From the NCBI RefSeq assembly GCF_028736215.1, contig NZ_CP117883.1, forward strand, positions 3,162,001 to 3,226,000: a stretch of 64,000 nucleotides of DNA. The letters run 5' to 3'. The position numbers were made by a program, and so were the translations under genes. Of this stretch, positions 16,708-26,243 are shown piece by piece. The DNA comes from Mucilaginibacter sp. KACC 22773. GTDB lineage: Bacteria > Bacteroidota > Bacteroidia > Sphingobacteriales > Sphingobacteriaceae. Each line of letters starts with the position of its first letter. The stretch's first letter is position 1. The notes beneath the pieces were generated by a model. It ran no database searches, was not told the origin of the DNA, and saw only the letters and a list, made by a program, of their open reading frames with translations.

Positions 16708-19056
16708 TTATGATTTAAAATCATAATTTACCCCAACCCTCAAGGCTTTTAGCCCGGTAACACCCTGCAATTCCTCCAGGTCAAGGTATTCAAGATCATT
16801 ATTCAATATTTGCGAATCCTGCAGGTATTTAATATATTCCTGGTATTCGGTTGCCTCGTTGGCGTTAAAATATACCATAGCAATTTTGCCCGGCTGGGTA
16901 AGGCGCTCAACAGTGCCAGCTATCAATACTTTATCAATACGTTTTTTAACTACTTCGTACCTGATGTTATAGGCGCCTTCCACGTCAAAACGACGTTCGT
17001 CATTCCTGAAACTGATTTGTATTGGGTTTGAGTGGATAAAAATCAGCTGTGTTGTTTGCAGCGGATGCGAAATCTGGTCGATTAAAGAGTTGGTGATCCT
17101 TGCTATCTCAGCCATCGACCTTAATTGCCACAAACGGATATTTTTTAAATAGAGCAAATCAAAAACCCGGCTTGGTGCAATGGACTGCCCTATGTAAATA
17201 TCATATTCGACACCATCTGTCCTGAATTTTTCAAAATAACATGGATATGACTCCTGCACTTCGTCCTGTGCTACCTCCAGGTAATGATTGATGCTGTTAT
17301 TAATAAGCTGCATGGAATTTTCCAGGTTACGCCTATTGGCAAAAGAAAGACCTGTATCTTCAGACAGTGCTGCAAAGTATTTATCAATCACCGGTTTTTC
17401 ATCGGGATAGTTTTGCCTGAAATGTTCCAGGAATGGGTTTAGTTCATCCCTAACAAAGCCATCCAGCGTAAGCTCGTCGTTTGTGGTAATAAAACCACTT
17501 ACCCTTTGCAGCCACTCATCGCATTTAAATACCAGGTTATCAATAAGACGCAGGTGAATGTGTTTTTTTAGCGAGGTAAGGGTATCCATAACCAGCGTAA
17601 GGAATGCCTTTAAATCATCCTGCAGGGCAGTGTTACGCTCAATGGTGGAATTGCGGATATCTATTGCGCCAAACAGCGGATACACATTATCGAATACCAC
17701 CGTTTCTATTTCCTGACTTTTACGCCTTCTATTACCACTTTTAAGGTACTCCCAGGCCACCTCGTTAAATTTCCACTGAACAGATGGCTGCAGCGAGGTA
17801 AATTTGTCTTTAATTACCCGTTCAATGCGGTCGTTAAACTGATCGATGCTGTTTTGGAGTAACTGTGCTATCAGGGGCATGGCGGTTTGCAGCTTTGATA
17901 GTAGCTTTTCGTAAAATGCTATTTCCTTGTAAGCATATACCTCAAGGATACCCACATTTTTTTTATTGTAGTAAACAGGAAAAATACCGTATGATTTAAC
18001 ACCCGATTGTTTTAATACCTTTAAAAAGGGATACTTTATGGTCTTTTCGTCGTTAATAACGTTAAAGAATATAGGCTTGGGATTTTTGTTATAATCATCG
18101 GCAATAGCCACAAAGGTTTCTTCGGCCATACTATATTTTTTTGCAGATGACATAAGTACACTTTGCGAGCACTCATCAGTATCGAATATCGGTCGGTTAT
18201 TTACTGTTAAAAAAGGCATAAGGCCAAATTCAATGGCCGGGTCTTCGGATAGGGTTTTTAACGAATTGATGATATGCTCATATTGCTCGGTTTCGTTACT
18301 GGAGTGGTTAACCAATTCGTTCCGGATGCTTTCCATCGCATGGGGTAAGGTAACATCAGTTAATGTTATTACCGAGAAACCTTCAAACTTGAAATTTGAT
18401 AGTGGTAAAATACGTTCAAGCACATCTATGCCTTCAAAATCATTAAGGTAAGGCTCAATGGCCTCAAAGCTTAATACAGGCAATTCTCCTTTTGATATTA
18501 CATTAACAAACTGTGGGTTGGTAAAAATGTTATAGTAACGTGTAAGTTTGGTATCGGGATCTACATAGCTGTACAACAACTCGTTCCTTAGAATTGTACT
18601 GAAGCCATACATGCGCTCCAGTATCAGGTTGTAAATAAAACGTTTCTGGCGCTGGGCAAATAAATCCTGATCGGCCATGTTGACCGCATACAGGCCGGAA
18701 TGGTGACTGGAATGAAATTCAAAAAAAGCCTCGGTGCTGAAAAATATCTTTTCGGGTACCGGGGTGCTCAGCGCCCAAAAAAACTCTTTTTCATTTAAAA
18801 TAGGTGGAGTAAGTATACTGTAAATCAACTCCAATGTACCCCTGTACATTTCTGCATAATCGGGGTTCACCTCCAGATCAATACATAAGTCTGTTTCAAA
18901 CTTATGGAGTACATATTTATAAAACTCGGATTTAAGGGTCTTTTCTGTTTTTACACGCTCCTGTAAATGCGCTACAAAAGGATCAAACGTAAGGCAGGTT
19001 TCTACCTGGCAAACATTGCAATCATTTTTACTTATGTTGAGTACTTCGGTGTGCAT
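16708..19056 (-). CDS. Large GAF-domain protein of unknown function
   Basis: A 782-residue soluble protein with no signal peptide. A GAF-like segment lies around residues 300-410 (FVAIADDYNK ... GIFPVYYNKKNVGILEVYAY), which in this family binds small ligands or cyclic nucleotides. The rest is mostly helical, and no kinase, cyclase or HTH motif was found. The N-terminus has closely spaced cysteines (CNVCQVETC, residues 14-22) that could bind a metal or respond to redox. It lies between the two Omp85 paralogues, 19 and 52 bases from its neighbours, so it is almost certainly co-expressed with them. A cytoplasmic sensor for the operon's process is my inference. Confidence 0.7.
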   Translation of the reverse strand: MHTEVLNISKNDCNVCQVETCLTFDPFVAHLQERVKTEKTLKSEFYKYVLHKFETDLCIDLEVNPDYAEMYRGTLELIYSILTPPILNEKEFFWALSTPVPEKIFFSTEAFFEFHSSHHSGLYAVNMADQDLFAQRQKRFIYNLILERMYGFSTILRNELLYSYVDPDTKLTRYYNIFTNPQFVNVISKGELPVLSFEAIEPYLNDFEGIDVLERILPLSNFKFEGFSVITLTDVTLPHAMESIRNELVNHSSNETEQYEHIINSLKTLSEDPAIEFGLMPFLTVNNRPIFDTDECSQSVLMSSAKKYSMAEETFVAIADDYNKNPKPIFFNVINDEKTIKYPFLKVLKQSGVKSYGIFPVYYNKKNVGILEVYAYKEIAFYEKLLSKLQTAMPLIAQLLQNSIDQFNDRIERVIKDKFTSLQPSVQWKFNEVAWEYLKSGNRRRKSQEIETVVFDNVYPLFGAIDIRNSTIERNTALQDDLKAFLTLVMDTLTSLKKHIHLRLIDNLVFKCDEWLQRVSGFITTNDELTLDGFVRDELNPFLEHFRQNYPDEKPVIDKYFAALSEDTGLSFANRRNLENSMQLINNSINHYLEVAQDEVQESYPCYFEKFRTDGVEYDIYIGQSIAPSRVFDLLYLKNIRLWQLRSMAEIARITNSLIDQISHPLQTTQLIFIHSNPIQISFRNDERRFDVEGAYNIRYEVVKKRIDKVLIAGTVERLTQPGKIAMVYFNANEATEYQEYIKYLQDSQILNNDLEYLDLEELQGVTGLKALRVGVNYDFKS

Positions 19057-19075
19057 TTTTTATAAATTACCTTAG

Positions 19076-22000
19076 TTAAAATCTGAAGGCCGTTGATAAG
19101 TAAGGATACCAGCCTTCTTCGGAATGCCCCGCCACAATTTTTATTACCGCTAATTTGGCAGGGGCAATATATAAGCCGGCGCCGGTACCATTGTGCCATT
19201 TATCAGAATGCTCGCCATTTTCCCAAACGCGGCCAATGTCATAAAAACCTACCAAACCAGCCTGCCCGGGTACAATATAACTTGCAAAATCAAACAATTT
19301 TAAGCGCAGTTCCAAATTGTTATAAAAACTATATTGCCCCGCAAAGCGATAAAGCCTGTAACCTAACAGGTTATCCTGTCCGCCTAAAAACAACGATTGA
19401 TAAAAAGCGGTTTTACCAATGGTGATACCACCGCCTACCCGCTCGGCCAGCACTATGGTGCTGTTGGCGTTTAAGCTTTTATATAAAGCCGCCTGCGGTG
19501 TCAGTTGTATAAACGAGTTTGAATAACTATTTAAGCCCGTATACCCCTGCAATTTAACGTTTACATAGCTTCCCCATGCGGGTAGTACCTTATTGTTACG
19601 CAAATCGCTGGTGAAGTTAAAAATTGCACCCGCAAAAAGTTTTCGCTGATCAAAGGTATAACTATCTGTACTATTGGTGAGTAAGGGATTTGTAATTAAA
19701 CGGCCTGTATTGTCAGCTACATTTAAATTATAGTACTGTAATGACGGCCCAACGGTTATCGTAGTACCGCCCGCACTATGCAAGGTTAAAGCCGGATCGA
19801 ACTGAACGGTTGTGAACCGGGTACGATAAAACTTTTTGTAATTACCGGTTTTATCGAATACAGTTTCGTTACCGCGGCCAAAAAAGTTGATATTCTCCGG
19901 CGAATTGGCCTGGAATTGTAATAACAGGTTAGCGTTGCCAATGGCTTTAATCCACTCGCCGCTGTAACTGGCCCTGAAAGCTTTTGTTGAAAACGAGTGG
20001 CTCAAAAATACCTGCTGCACATCGTTATACGGAAATTTACGAAAACTATCCTGGTGCGTATACTTAAACCCAAGCCCCAATAAAAAACCTTCATCGGGGT
20101 TTATCTCGATATTGGCCATGGGCATGGTAACGTTTGACAGGTTTACAGCCATATACGAGATATTGGCGCTATCGGCCGATAAATACTTGCGCACCCTGCT
20201 ACTATCGCCTGTTAATTTCAGTGTACCAGGGTCATAAATCTGCACTTTGTTTTTTGAACGGACAATGTTATAGTCTTTTACATCAACACTATCAACAAAC
20301 CTGAGTTTTATGGGCGACGTGGCATTATTTAAAACAACTTTATCGGCACCGGCACCCAGGTAAATCCTGATCTCTTTGGTAATATCGGGCATAAAATTGA
20401 TGTTCATCAAGGTATCCCGCACTTTACCGCCGCTGCTGATTTTGTTGATGATGATATTTAATCCATTACCGGGGATATCTTTAATGTTAAAGAATTCATT
20501 TTTCTTTGAAGTGTGGATCTCGACAATTTTATTACTGATCTTATAAAACTCTTCCATGGCGGCCGGTATGTTCGCACGGCGCTCTTTTAGTTGTTTCAAT
20601 AACACGTCATGCCTTAATTTATAAGCCGATGCGGGCAACCGGCGTAAGCCGGCTTCTAAAACCTCGTCGGTTTCGGCAGCCACAAATTCATTAACAATCC
20701 TCGTCCAATCTTCGTGATTATATTTCATCCCCGGAAACAAATCGGCAAACATGCTGCTCCACAATGAGTAATATATATTCTTAATTTTTCCGCCAAAGCC
20801 CTGCAGGTCGGGCTCTGCCCATTCCCTTGAGGCGATGTATGGAATGATGCCTTGGTTGGTGTAAAGTGCCTGGTCGCGGTCGCGTGGGACACCGGTATAA
20901 TAAATACCCTTGTCGGTTTTGGTACCCTGCCAGCGCCACTGATCGCCCCGGCGGTCCCAATCGCCAATCAGCAAATCAAGCAGGCGGCCGCGTAAAAATG
21001 TTTCGGCATCTATCCTGTTATCGTTATCCTTTAACATGGTGGCGTTCATTTTTTCCGAATTATCTGATTTGCCGGTAGGCTCCCGCTCTTCAATAAGCAC
21101 TGCCTTGTTATCAAATACTTTGTTAAACTTTCCCAGCTTTTCATCGGGCGACATTACGCCGATTTGCGGGTTGGTATGCGGCACATGTACCGCGTCGGCC
21201 AATGGAGGCACAATCAATGCCGAAAATGGATGCTGGGCGCTCATGGCATCGTTTACCCAATCTCTGGCGAAAGTTTCCTGGAACTCCGGGGGTAACAATT
21301 TTTCCGGGCTTTTTTCAACGCTGCGGATAACCCACTCTTTACCGGTTTTGTCAATTAAACGCAGCGAATGTGTTTGAAAACCACCACCCAGTTTCTCGGG
21401 TGTCAGCCCTCCCTGAAAGGTAGCTATATTGATAACCGGCAATTTGGTATCGGCAGCCCATTCTTTACGATAGTTTTCGCCAAATAACAAACGGTGAAAT
21501 TTACTTACACTATCATATGATGGATGTACTTTAATTACCAAACTATCGGCTGTAATTACTTTAAACGGGGTTGCCGGTAATGGTTTAACCGGTATATAAG
21601 GCTGGGTATAAACAAACGCTTGTTTTATCCCGCTTTCATCATCAATATAGTAAGTAAAACGCATGCTGTTATCAGCGAGAATATCGGCTATCACATATCC
21701 CTGGGTAGCATCGGCAAACAGGGAGTTTTTGCCTTTTATAGCATAAGTATGCTTGGCGCCCGCGCCACTTACAACCTGCAGCTGATCGTCTTTTATAAAC
21801 TGCAGGCCATGCTCATGCCCCGCCACGTGGACGACGTTGGGAAAACCTTTAAACACTCCATCTATTCGTTTCACCATGTCCTTGTATAAAGGATGGTTTA
21901 AATCCTCGGGGTTTGGAAATGATGATCGCAAAAATGGATACAACGACCCTAACACAGGCAACGGAATAAGCAGGTTACTGTTTACCGCCGTCAGCGGGAA

Positions 22001-22687
22001 AACGTGATCTTTTAACGAAAAATAGCCGCCATGGGTGCCATAGCTTTGAAACGGATGATGTGATGCCAGCAGGATAACTTTATTGCGGTTCCGGCTCAGG
22101 ATCTGTTCAAATTTATCTATAATATCTTCTTTGGTTTTACAATCACATTCGGCGGCATCATTTGCTTTGCTGAATTGATACAGCCACCATTCGCTGTCAA
22201 AGGCTATAACTGTCAGGTTATCCCCCAGGTTTATTTCCACAGGGTCCGGGCAGCCATTGCGGGGCACCATTTTTAACAGGCTATCCTGCTGCTCTTCTAA
22301 AAACGCCCATTCCCTTTTTATTTTGGCCAGGCCCTGCGGCCCCATTTTATCCCAATCGTGGTTGCCGGGTAAAAAGTAAACCGGTGCGCCATTGGCCCGC
22401 ATAGGCTGGTATTGCGATTGAAGGATCTTCTGGGTTTGCTTCTCTTCGGGGCTGCCGGGCAGGCCCATTCCCCTGGGGTAAATATTATCGCCAAGGTACA
22501 TCACAATTGTTTTATTTTTGATGATGTTGGCCGCCGCGTGTTTTAAAACCGCCTTTTGCTGCATGTCCATTTCGCCGGCGTCGCCTATAAGTATCACCCG
22601 GTATTTTACCGGGTCCTGTGCCAGCAGATTAAGGCCGCCAGTTAAACATATATATAGCAGAAGTAATTTTTTAATCATGGCCCTCAT
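19076..22687 (-). CDS. Metallophosphatase / kinase-like / Omp85-barrel fusion
   Basis: A 1203-residue exported protein. After the signal peptide, residues 25-340 form a calcineurin-type metallophosphoesterase: GDAGEMD near 34, GDNIYPRG near 66, GNHDWD near 108, ASHHPFQ near 208 and GHEHGLQ near 291, all intact. Residues ~390-700 repeat the kinase-like block of the 14064-16655 protein: WVIRSVEK near 452, LIEEREP near 529, GDWDRRGDQWRW near 574 and VPRDRDQ near 599. The last ~350 residues are an Omp85/surface-antigen-type barrel (LFLGGQDNLLGYRLYRFAG, final TAFRF). The phosphatase should face the periplasm or surface. The start overlaps the PAP2 stop; the ATG at 22678 is an alternative. Confidence 0.85.
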   Translation of the reverse strand: MRAMIKKLLLLYICLTGGLNLLAQDPVKYRVILIGDAGEMDMQQKAVLKHAAANIIKNKTIVMYLGDNIYPRGMGLPGSPEEKQTQKILQSQYQPMRANGAPVYFLPGNHDWDKMGPQGLAKIKREWAFLEEQQDSLLKMVPRNGCPDPVEINLGDNLTVIAFDSEWWLYQFSKANDAAECDCKTKEDIIDKFEQILSRNRNKVILLASHHPFQSYGTHGGYFSLKDHVFPLTAVNSNLLIPLPVLGSLYPFLRSSFPNPEDLNHPLYKDMVKRIDGVFKGFPNVVHVAGHEHGLQFIKDDQLQVVSGAGAKHTYAIKGKNSLFADATQGYVIADILADNSMRFTYYIDDESGIKQAFVYTQPYIPVKPLPATPFKVITADSLVIKVHPSYDSVSKFHRLLFGENYRKEWAADTKLPVINIATFQGGLTPEKLGGGFQTHSLRLIDKTGKEWVIRSVEKSPEKLLPPEFQETFARDWVNDAMSAQHPFSALIVPPLADAVHVPHTNPQIGVMSPDEKLGKFNKVFDNKAVLIEEREPTGKSDNSEKMNATMLKDNDNRIDAETFLRGRLLDLLIGDWDRRGDQWRWQGTKTDKGIYYTGVPRDRDQALYTNQGIIPYIASREWAEPDLQGFGGKIKNIYYSLWSSMFADLFPGMKYNHEDWTRIVNEFVAAETDEVLEAGLRRLPASAYKLRHDVLLKQLKERRANIPAAMEEFYKISNKIVEIHTSKKNEFFNIKDIPGNGLNIIINKISSGGKVRDTLMNINFMPDITKEIRIYLGAGADKVVLNNATSPIKLRFVDSVDVKDYNIVRSKNKVQIYDPGTLKLTGDSSRVRKYLSADSANISYMAVNLSNVTMPMANIEINPDEGFLLGLGFKYTHQDSFRKFPYNDVQQVFLSHSFSTKAFRASYSGEWIKAIGNANLLLQFQANSPENINFFGRGNETVFDKTGNYKKFYRTRFTTVQFDPALTLHSAGGTTITVGPSLQYYNLNVADNTGRLITNPLLTNSTDSYTFDQRKLFAGAIFNFTSDLRNNKVLPAWGSYVNVKLQGYTGLNSYSNSFIQLTPQAALYKSLNANSTIVLAERVGGGITIGKTAFYQSLFLGGQDNLLGYRLYRFAGQYSFYNNLELRLKLFDFASYIVPGQAGLVGFYDIGRVWENGEHSDKWHNGTGAGLYIAPAKLAVIKIVAGHSEEGWYPYLSTAFRF

Positions 22688-23297
22688 GAATTACAGTATG
22701 CTTTTTAAATAGTTTTTGATTAAGCCAGTGCCCCGCGTATGCTGTGCCAATGCCCACGGCCGCGCCGGCAAGTACATCTGATGGATAATGCTTGCCCAGG
22801 TACATACGGGAGTATCCAACAGACGAAGCCCATAAATAAGCCGGTACGGTTACATACCACTTATGGTATTGTATGGATATGGTAGCGGCGGTAGCAAAAG
22901 CAAGGCTGCTGTGTCCCGACGGAAATGACTGACCGTGTGTTGGCGAATTAACAAATACATCGTTTGGATACCTATCTGCCGGGCGGGTACGGTTTACCGA
23001 AGTTTTAATAGCGTAAGTAAAAAGCTCGGTTGCACCTAAATTAATAACGGCTTCTAATCCATTTTGTTTAGCTGCTTTATCGCCGCTTGCCAATCCGTAT
23101 ATTAAAGTACCGAACGAAGCGGCCCCTGCTACGTAATAAGCTGATGTACTTGTATTATGCCAGTAAGAAGACGTTGGACTTTGCGGGTTGATGCTTTTTA
23201 AGATATCAACATCAAGGTTTTGAGCAAAACAGGTTTGATAACAGGTAATGCTAAAAATGGTTAATAGTATAGCTACCAGCTTGATCTTTTTTGGCAT
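22671..23297 (-). CDS. PAP2-family phosphatase
   Basis: A 208-residue envelope protein with an N-terminal signal or anchor (cleavage after CFAQ near residue 26). The PAP2 signature is complete: KTSVNRTRPADRYP near 107 (first motif), PSGHSSLAFA near 127 (second motif, catalytic His) and SRMYLGKHYPSDVLAG near 163 (third motif). The family removes phosphate from lipid phosphates or undecaprenyl pyrophosphate. It overlaps the metallophosphatase fusion by 17 bases and follows the lipoprotein gene by 4 bases, so it sits in the middle of the operon. Its presence beside another phosphatase and polyphosphate kinase points to phosphate transactions in the envelope. Confidence 0.92.
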   Translation of the reverse strand: MPKKIKLVAILLTIFSITCYQTCFAQNLDVDILKSINPQSPTSSYWHNTSTSAYYVAGAASFGTLIYGLASGDKAAKQNGLEAVINLGATELFTYAIKTSVNRTRPADRYPNDVFVNSPTHGQSFPSGHSSLAFATAATISIQYHKWYVTVPAYLWASSVGYSRMYLGKHYPSDVLAGAAVGIGTAYAGHWLNQKLFKKHTVIHEGHD

Positions 23298-23301
23298 GTG
23301 T

Positions 23302-24162
23302 TTATTTACTATAATTAAATTTTAAGATATTACCCGCAGCCGTTTTGCTGCCCTCGTTTGAGATATAAAGGTTGTATTTATTATCAAATGTAATTCCTTC
23401 AGGCTGGTTGAAAATAACAGGATCTAAACTGTAAACTGCTTTTACATTCCAGTTGTTATCGGCAACCACCAATAATTTATTAAACGATGATAAAATATAC
23501 CATTCGTTGGTTTTGCTGTTTTTAGTTAAGGCTGACGGATGGAAACTAATCTTCTTTTTCCCGGTTATCTTTTCTATTGTTTTTACATCTACGCTAAAAC
23601 TTCCGCTCTGTTTAAGTGTGCCGTCTGCCTGTAAAGCCAAAATATAGCCGCTGCTGCTTTTGGTAGTTTTGTCGTCGGTGCAATGTTTACATAACAGGTA
23701 TACCAGGCCATTCTTTTCATCAGCATACATACCTTCATATTCACCCTCGGGCAATAGCCCCTCTAATTTTTGAACACCAGGAATTTCTTTATTCCGTACC
23801 TGGCCAAAAGGAAATGTGAACAGCACCCCATCGCTACGCAGCATAATTACCTGGTTATGGCAAATAGCTATATCTTCATAATCGCCTCTTTTTCCAAATT
23901 TGCTATAGTTAACCTGCTTATCACCCAGTTTCAGGTAATAAATGTTCCCGTCTTCGTCCTGTTCGGCATAAACCGAATCACTTTTGCCATTGTTAAAGGC
24001 TATGCCCGAAATTTCGAGCAAGCCATCGGGCATGTAATATTTTACGGGATTGTTTAGGTTGTATCCCTTAGGGCTTTCGTAGCCCTGCGTGCCGCTTTTG
24101 TTGGCACAGGAAATGCTTAGTAACATAGCAGCCGCAATAATACTCATCATCTTGTTGCGCAT
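23302..24162 (-). CDS. SdiA-regulated-type lipoprotein (beta-propeller-like)
   Basis: A 286-residue lipoprotein. The signal sequence ends in LSISC, a lipobox with Cys near residue 19. The mature part has LEISGIAFN near 49, YEDIAI near 94, GEYEGMYADEKNGLVYLLC near 140 and FNQPEGITFDNKYNLYISNEG near the end. These are the repeated strands of the SdiA-regulated (YjiK-like) family, thought to be beta-propellers. No enzymatic residues are recognised. It is separated by 4 bases from both ppk1 and the PAP2 gene, so all three are translated from one message. A role in binding phosphorylated ligands in the envelope is only a guess. Confidence 0.75.
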   Translation of the reverse strand: MRNKMMSIIAAAMLLSISCANKSGTQGYESPKGYNLNNPVKYYMPDGLLEISGIAFNNGKSDSVYAEQDEDGNIYYLKLGDKQVNYSKFGKRGDYEDIAICHNQVIMLRSDGVLFTFPFGQVRNKEIPGVQKLEGLLPEGEYEGMYADEKNGLVYLLCKHCTDDKTTKSSSGYILALQADGTLKQSGSFSVDVKTIEKITGKKKISFHPSALTKNSKTNEWYILSSFNKLLVVADNNWNVKAVYSLDPVIFNQPEGITFDNKYNLYISNEGSKTAAGNILKFNYSK

Positions 24163-24166
24163 ATCC

Positions 24167-26206
24167 TTAATCGTTTAGCTTCAATTTTAAAAATTCATAA
24201 ATTGCCTTTTGCGATTGCACCATAGGCGGCGCCGGCTTTATTTTTATATTCCGTAGTTTATCATCGAGTGCAACAGCCTGTGTATTATCCTTAAGCTGAA
24301 AATCAATCAACTGCAAAACCTCGGCCTTTATGTTATCATCATAAACCGGGAAACAAACTTCTATCCGCCGGTAAATATTACGGTTCATCCAATCGGCCGA
24401 ACCAAGAAAAACTTTTTCATCTCCGTTGTTGTGAAAAATAAAAATGCGGCCATGCTCCAGGTAACGGTCTACAATACGCCTTATGGTGATATTTTCACTC
24501 ATTCCTTTTACCCCAGGGATAAGGCAGCAAATACTGCGTACTATCAGCGAAATTTTAACGCCCGCCTGCGAGGCTTCATACAGTTTGGATATCAGCGTAC
24601 GCTCCTCCAGGTTGTTTAACTTTATAGTGATAAATGCCGGCAGGCCTTGTTTTGCGTTGGCAATTTCCTGCTCAATCAACTCAAAAAAACGGCCCTGCAA
24701 ATTAAACTGGGCTACCAGCAAGTGCTTAAAATCAATTGGATACCCATCTGCCGATTTTTTACCCTTCGCTAAAAACATGAACAGCAACTCCATTTCGCGC
24801 AGTAATGATGAATTTGCCGTCATCATGATATGATCGGTATAAAAGGCCGCGGTGCTTTCGTTAAAATTCCCCGTTGCCAATAATCCGGAGTATTTATCGC
24901 GGCCATCGACATGTCTTTTTACCAACGCAATTTTAGCATGAACCTTTAAGGCAGTGTTGCTGTAAATAATATCTACACCGGCGGCTTTCATTTTTTTTGC
25001 CCATTTAATGTTGTTGGCTTCATCAAACCTGGCTTTCAGTTCGACCATAACCCGCACCTTTTTTCCATTTTTAGCGGCACTTATAAGGGCATTTACAATG
25101 CGCGACTCGCTGGCCACCCGGTACAGGGTAACAGACACTTCTTTAACCGAACCATCGGTAGCGGCTTCGTTAAAAAAACGAAGGATGGTATCGTAAGATT
25201 GGTATGGGGCATGAAAAATGTAATCCTGTTTTTCGATATGATCAAACAACGATCCCATATCATTTACATGATAGCCTGTTATTGGAGTCCATTGCGTGTT
25301 ACGCAACGAAGAATTATTCACAGGTAAACCCGACAAATCTTTTAGGTTGTGGTACATCCCTCCTTCCACTACACTCGAGCTTTGCAGATTAAATTTATCT
25401 GTTATAAAATGCAGGGTGCGTAAAGGCATCCCCGGTTGGTGCAAAAAGCGGGTGGCAATACCCAGATCGCGTTTTAGTAATTGTTTTTCAACCTGTTCAG
25501 ATAGGTCGCCCTGGTACTCGTCGTCCAGGTCAAGTTCGGCGTCACGGGTTATTTTTATGCTGTAGCAGCCTGTAAGCACCTCGTTTTTAAATAACTTATC
25601 CAGGTTATTCCGGATAATGTCATCCAAAAAAACAATGTATTGCCCGTCATCTATATTCACGCGGTAAAACCTGGGCAACTGGTTTGATGGAATGTTAAGG
25701 ATTACGTTGCGTTCGGTTTTGTTTTCAGCTTGCAGGGTCACTAAAAAGTACAATCGGTTATTTTCCGGGAAGAAATTCTTTTTGGTATCAGCCAGGTCTA
25801 TAGGTTGCAAAAACGCCATAACCTGGCTATAAAAGTAGTCGCTTACCTTATCCGCAATTTCATTGGGTATCGGTTCGTTGAAAAGCAGGGTGATTTTTTG
25901 CGCTTTTAATAAAGCGATAATCTCGCCGGTAAAAACTTGTCCGAATTTTTGTTGTTGATGGCCTATCAATTCCTGGGCTTCCAGCAATACATCCTCTTTT
26001 TCGCTGTTGCCGTGTTTGGCCAGGTTATGTAAGGCCAATAATACAGGCATCCGTACCCGGTAAAACTCGTCTAAATTGGACGAAAATATGGAGAGAAAAT
26101 TTACCCTTTCCATCAATGGCAAAGTATCTTTTCCGGCCTCCATCAAAATCCGTTCATTGAAAAGCAGCCAGCTTAAATCCCTGTCAAAAAATGAGTAATG
26201 ATCCAT
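24167..26206 (-). CDS. ppk1: Polyphosphate kinase 1
   Basis: A 679-residue PPK1 that reversibly transfers the gamma-phosphate of ATP to polyphosphate. The N-terminal region opens with FFDRDLSWLLFNERIL, the family signature. The head domain follows, and two phospholipase-D-like C-terminal domains hold the catalytic histidine in KVHAKIALVKR near residue 425, GLLATGNFNESTAAFYTD near 442 and the late HNNGDEKVFLGSADWMNRNI motif near 595. The length is typical. The start at 26206 places MDHYSFFDRDLSW correctly. It is the second gene of the operon, 37 bases after HD-PycTM. No exopolyphosphatase gene lies beside it; the HD protein or the envelope phosphatases may take that place. Confidence 0.96.
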   Translation of the reverse strand: MDHYSFFDRDLSWLLFNERILMEAGKDTLPLMERVNFLSIFSSNLDEFYRVRMPVLLALHNLAKHGNSEKEDVLLEAQELIGHQQQKFGQVFTGEIIALLKAQKITLLFNEPIPNEIADKVSDYFYSQVMAFLQPIDLADTKKNFFPENNRLYFLVTLQAENKTERNVILNIPSNQLPRFYRVNIDDGQYIVFLDDIIRNNLDKLFKNEVLTGCYSIKITRDAELDLDDEYQGDLSEQVEKQLLKRDLGIATRFLHQPGMPLRTLHFITDKFNLQSSSVVEGGMYHNLKDLSGLPVNNSSLRNTQWTPITGYHVNDMGSLFDHIEKQDYIFHAPYQSYDTILRFFNEAATDGSVKEVSVTLYRVASESRIVNALISAAKNGKKVRVMVELKARFDEANNIKWAKKMKAAGVDIIYSNTALKVHAKIALVKRHVDGRDKYSGLLATGNFNESTAAFYTDHIMMTANSSLLREMELLFMFLAKGKKSADGYPIDFKHLLVAQFNLQGRFFELIEQEIANAKQGLPAFITIKLNNLEERTLISKLYEASQAGVKISLIVRSICCLIPGVKGMSENITIRRIVDRYLEHGRIFIFHNNGDEKVFLGSADWMNRNIYRRIEVCFPVYDDNIKAEVLQLIDFQLKDNTQAVALDDKLRNIKIKPAPPMVQSQKAIYEFLKLKLND

Positions 26207-26243
26207 AAGTAGATATATTTGTAACGGTATAGTACTTACCGTT

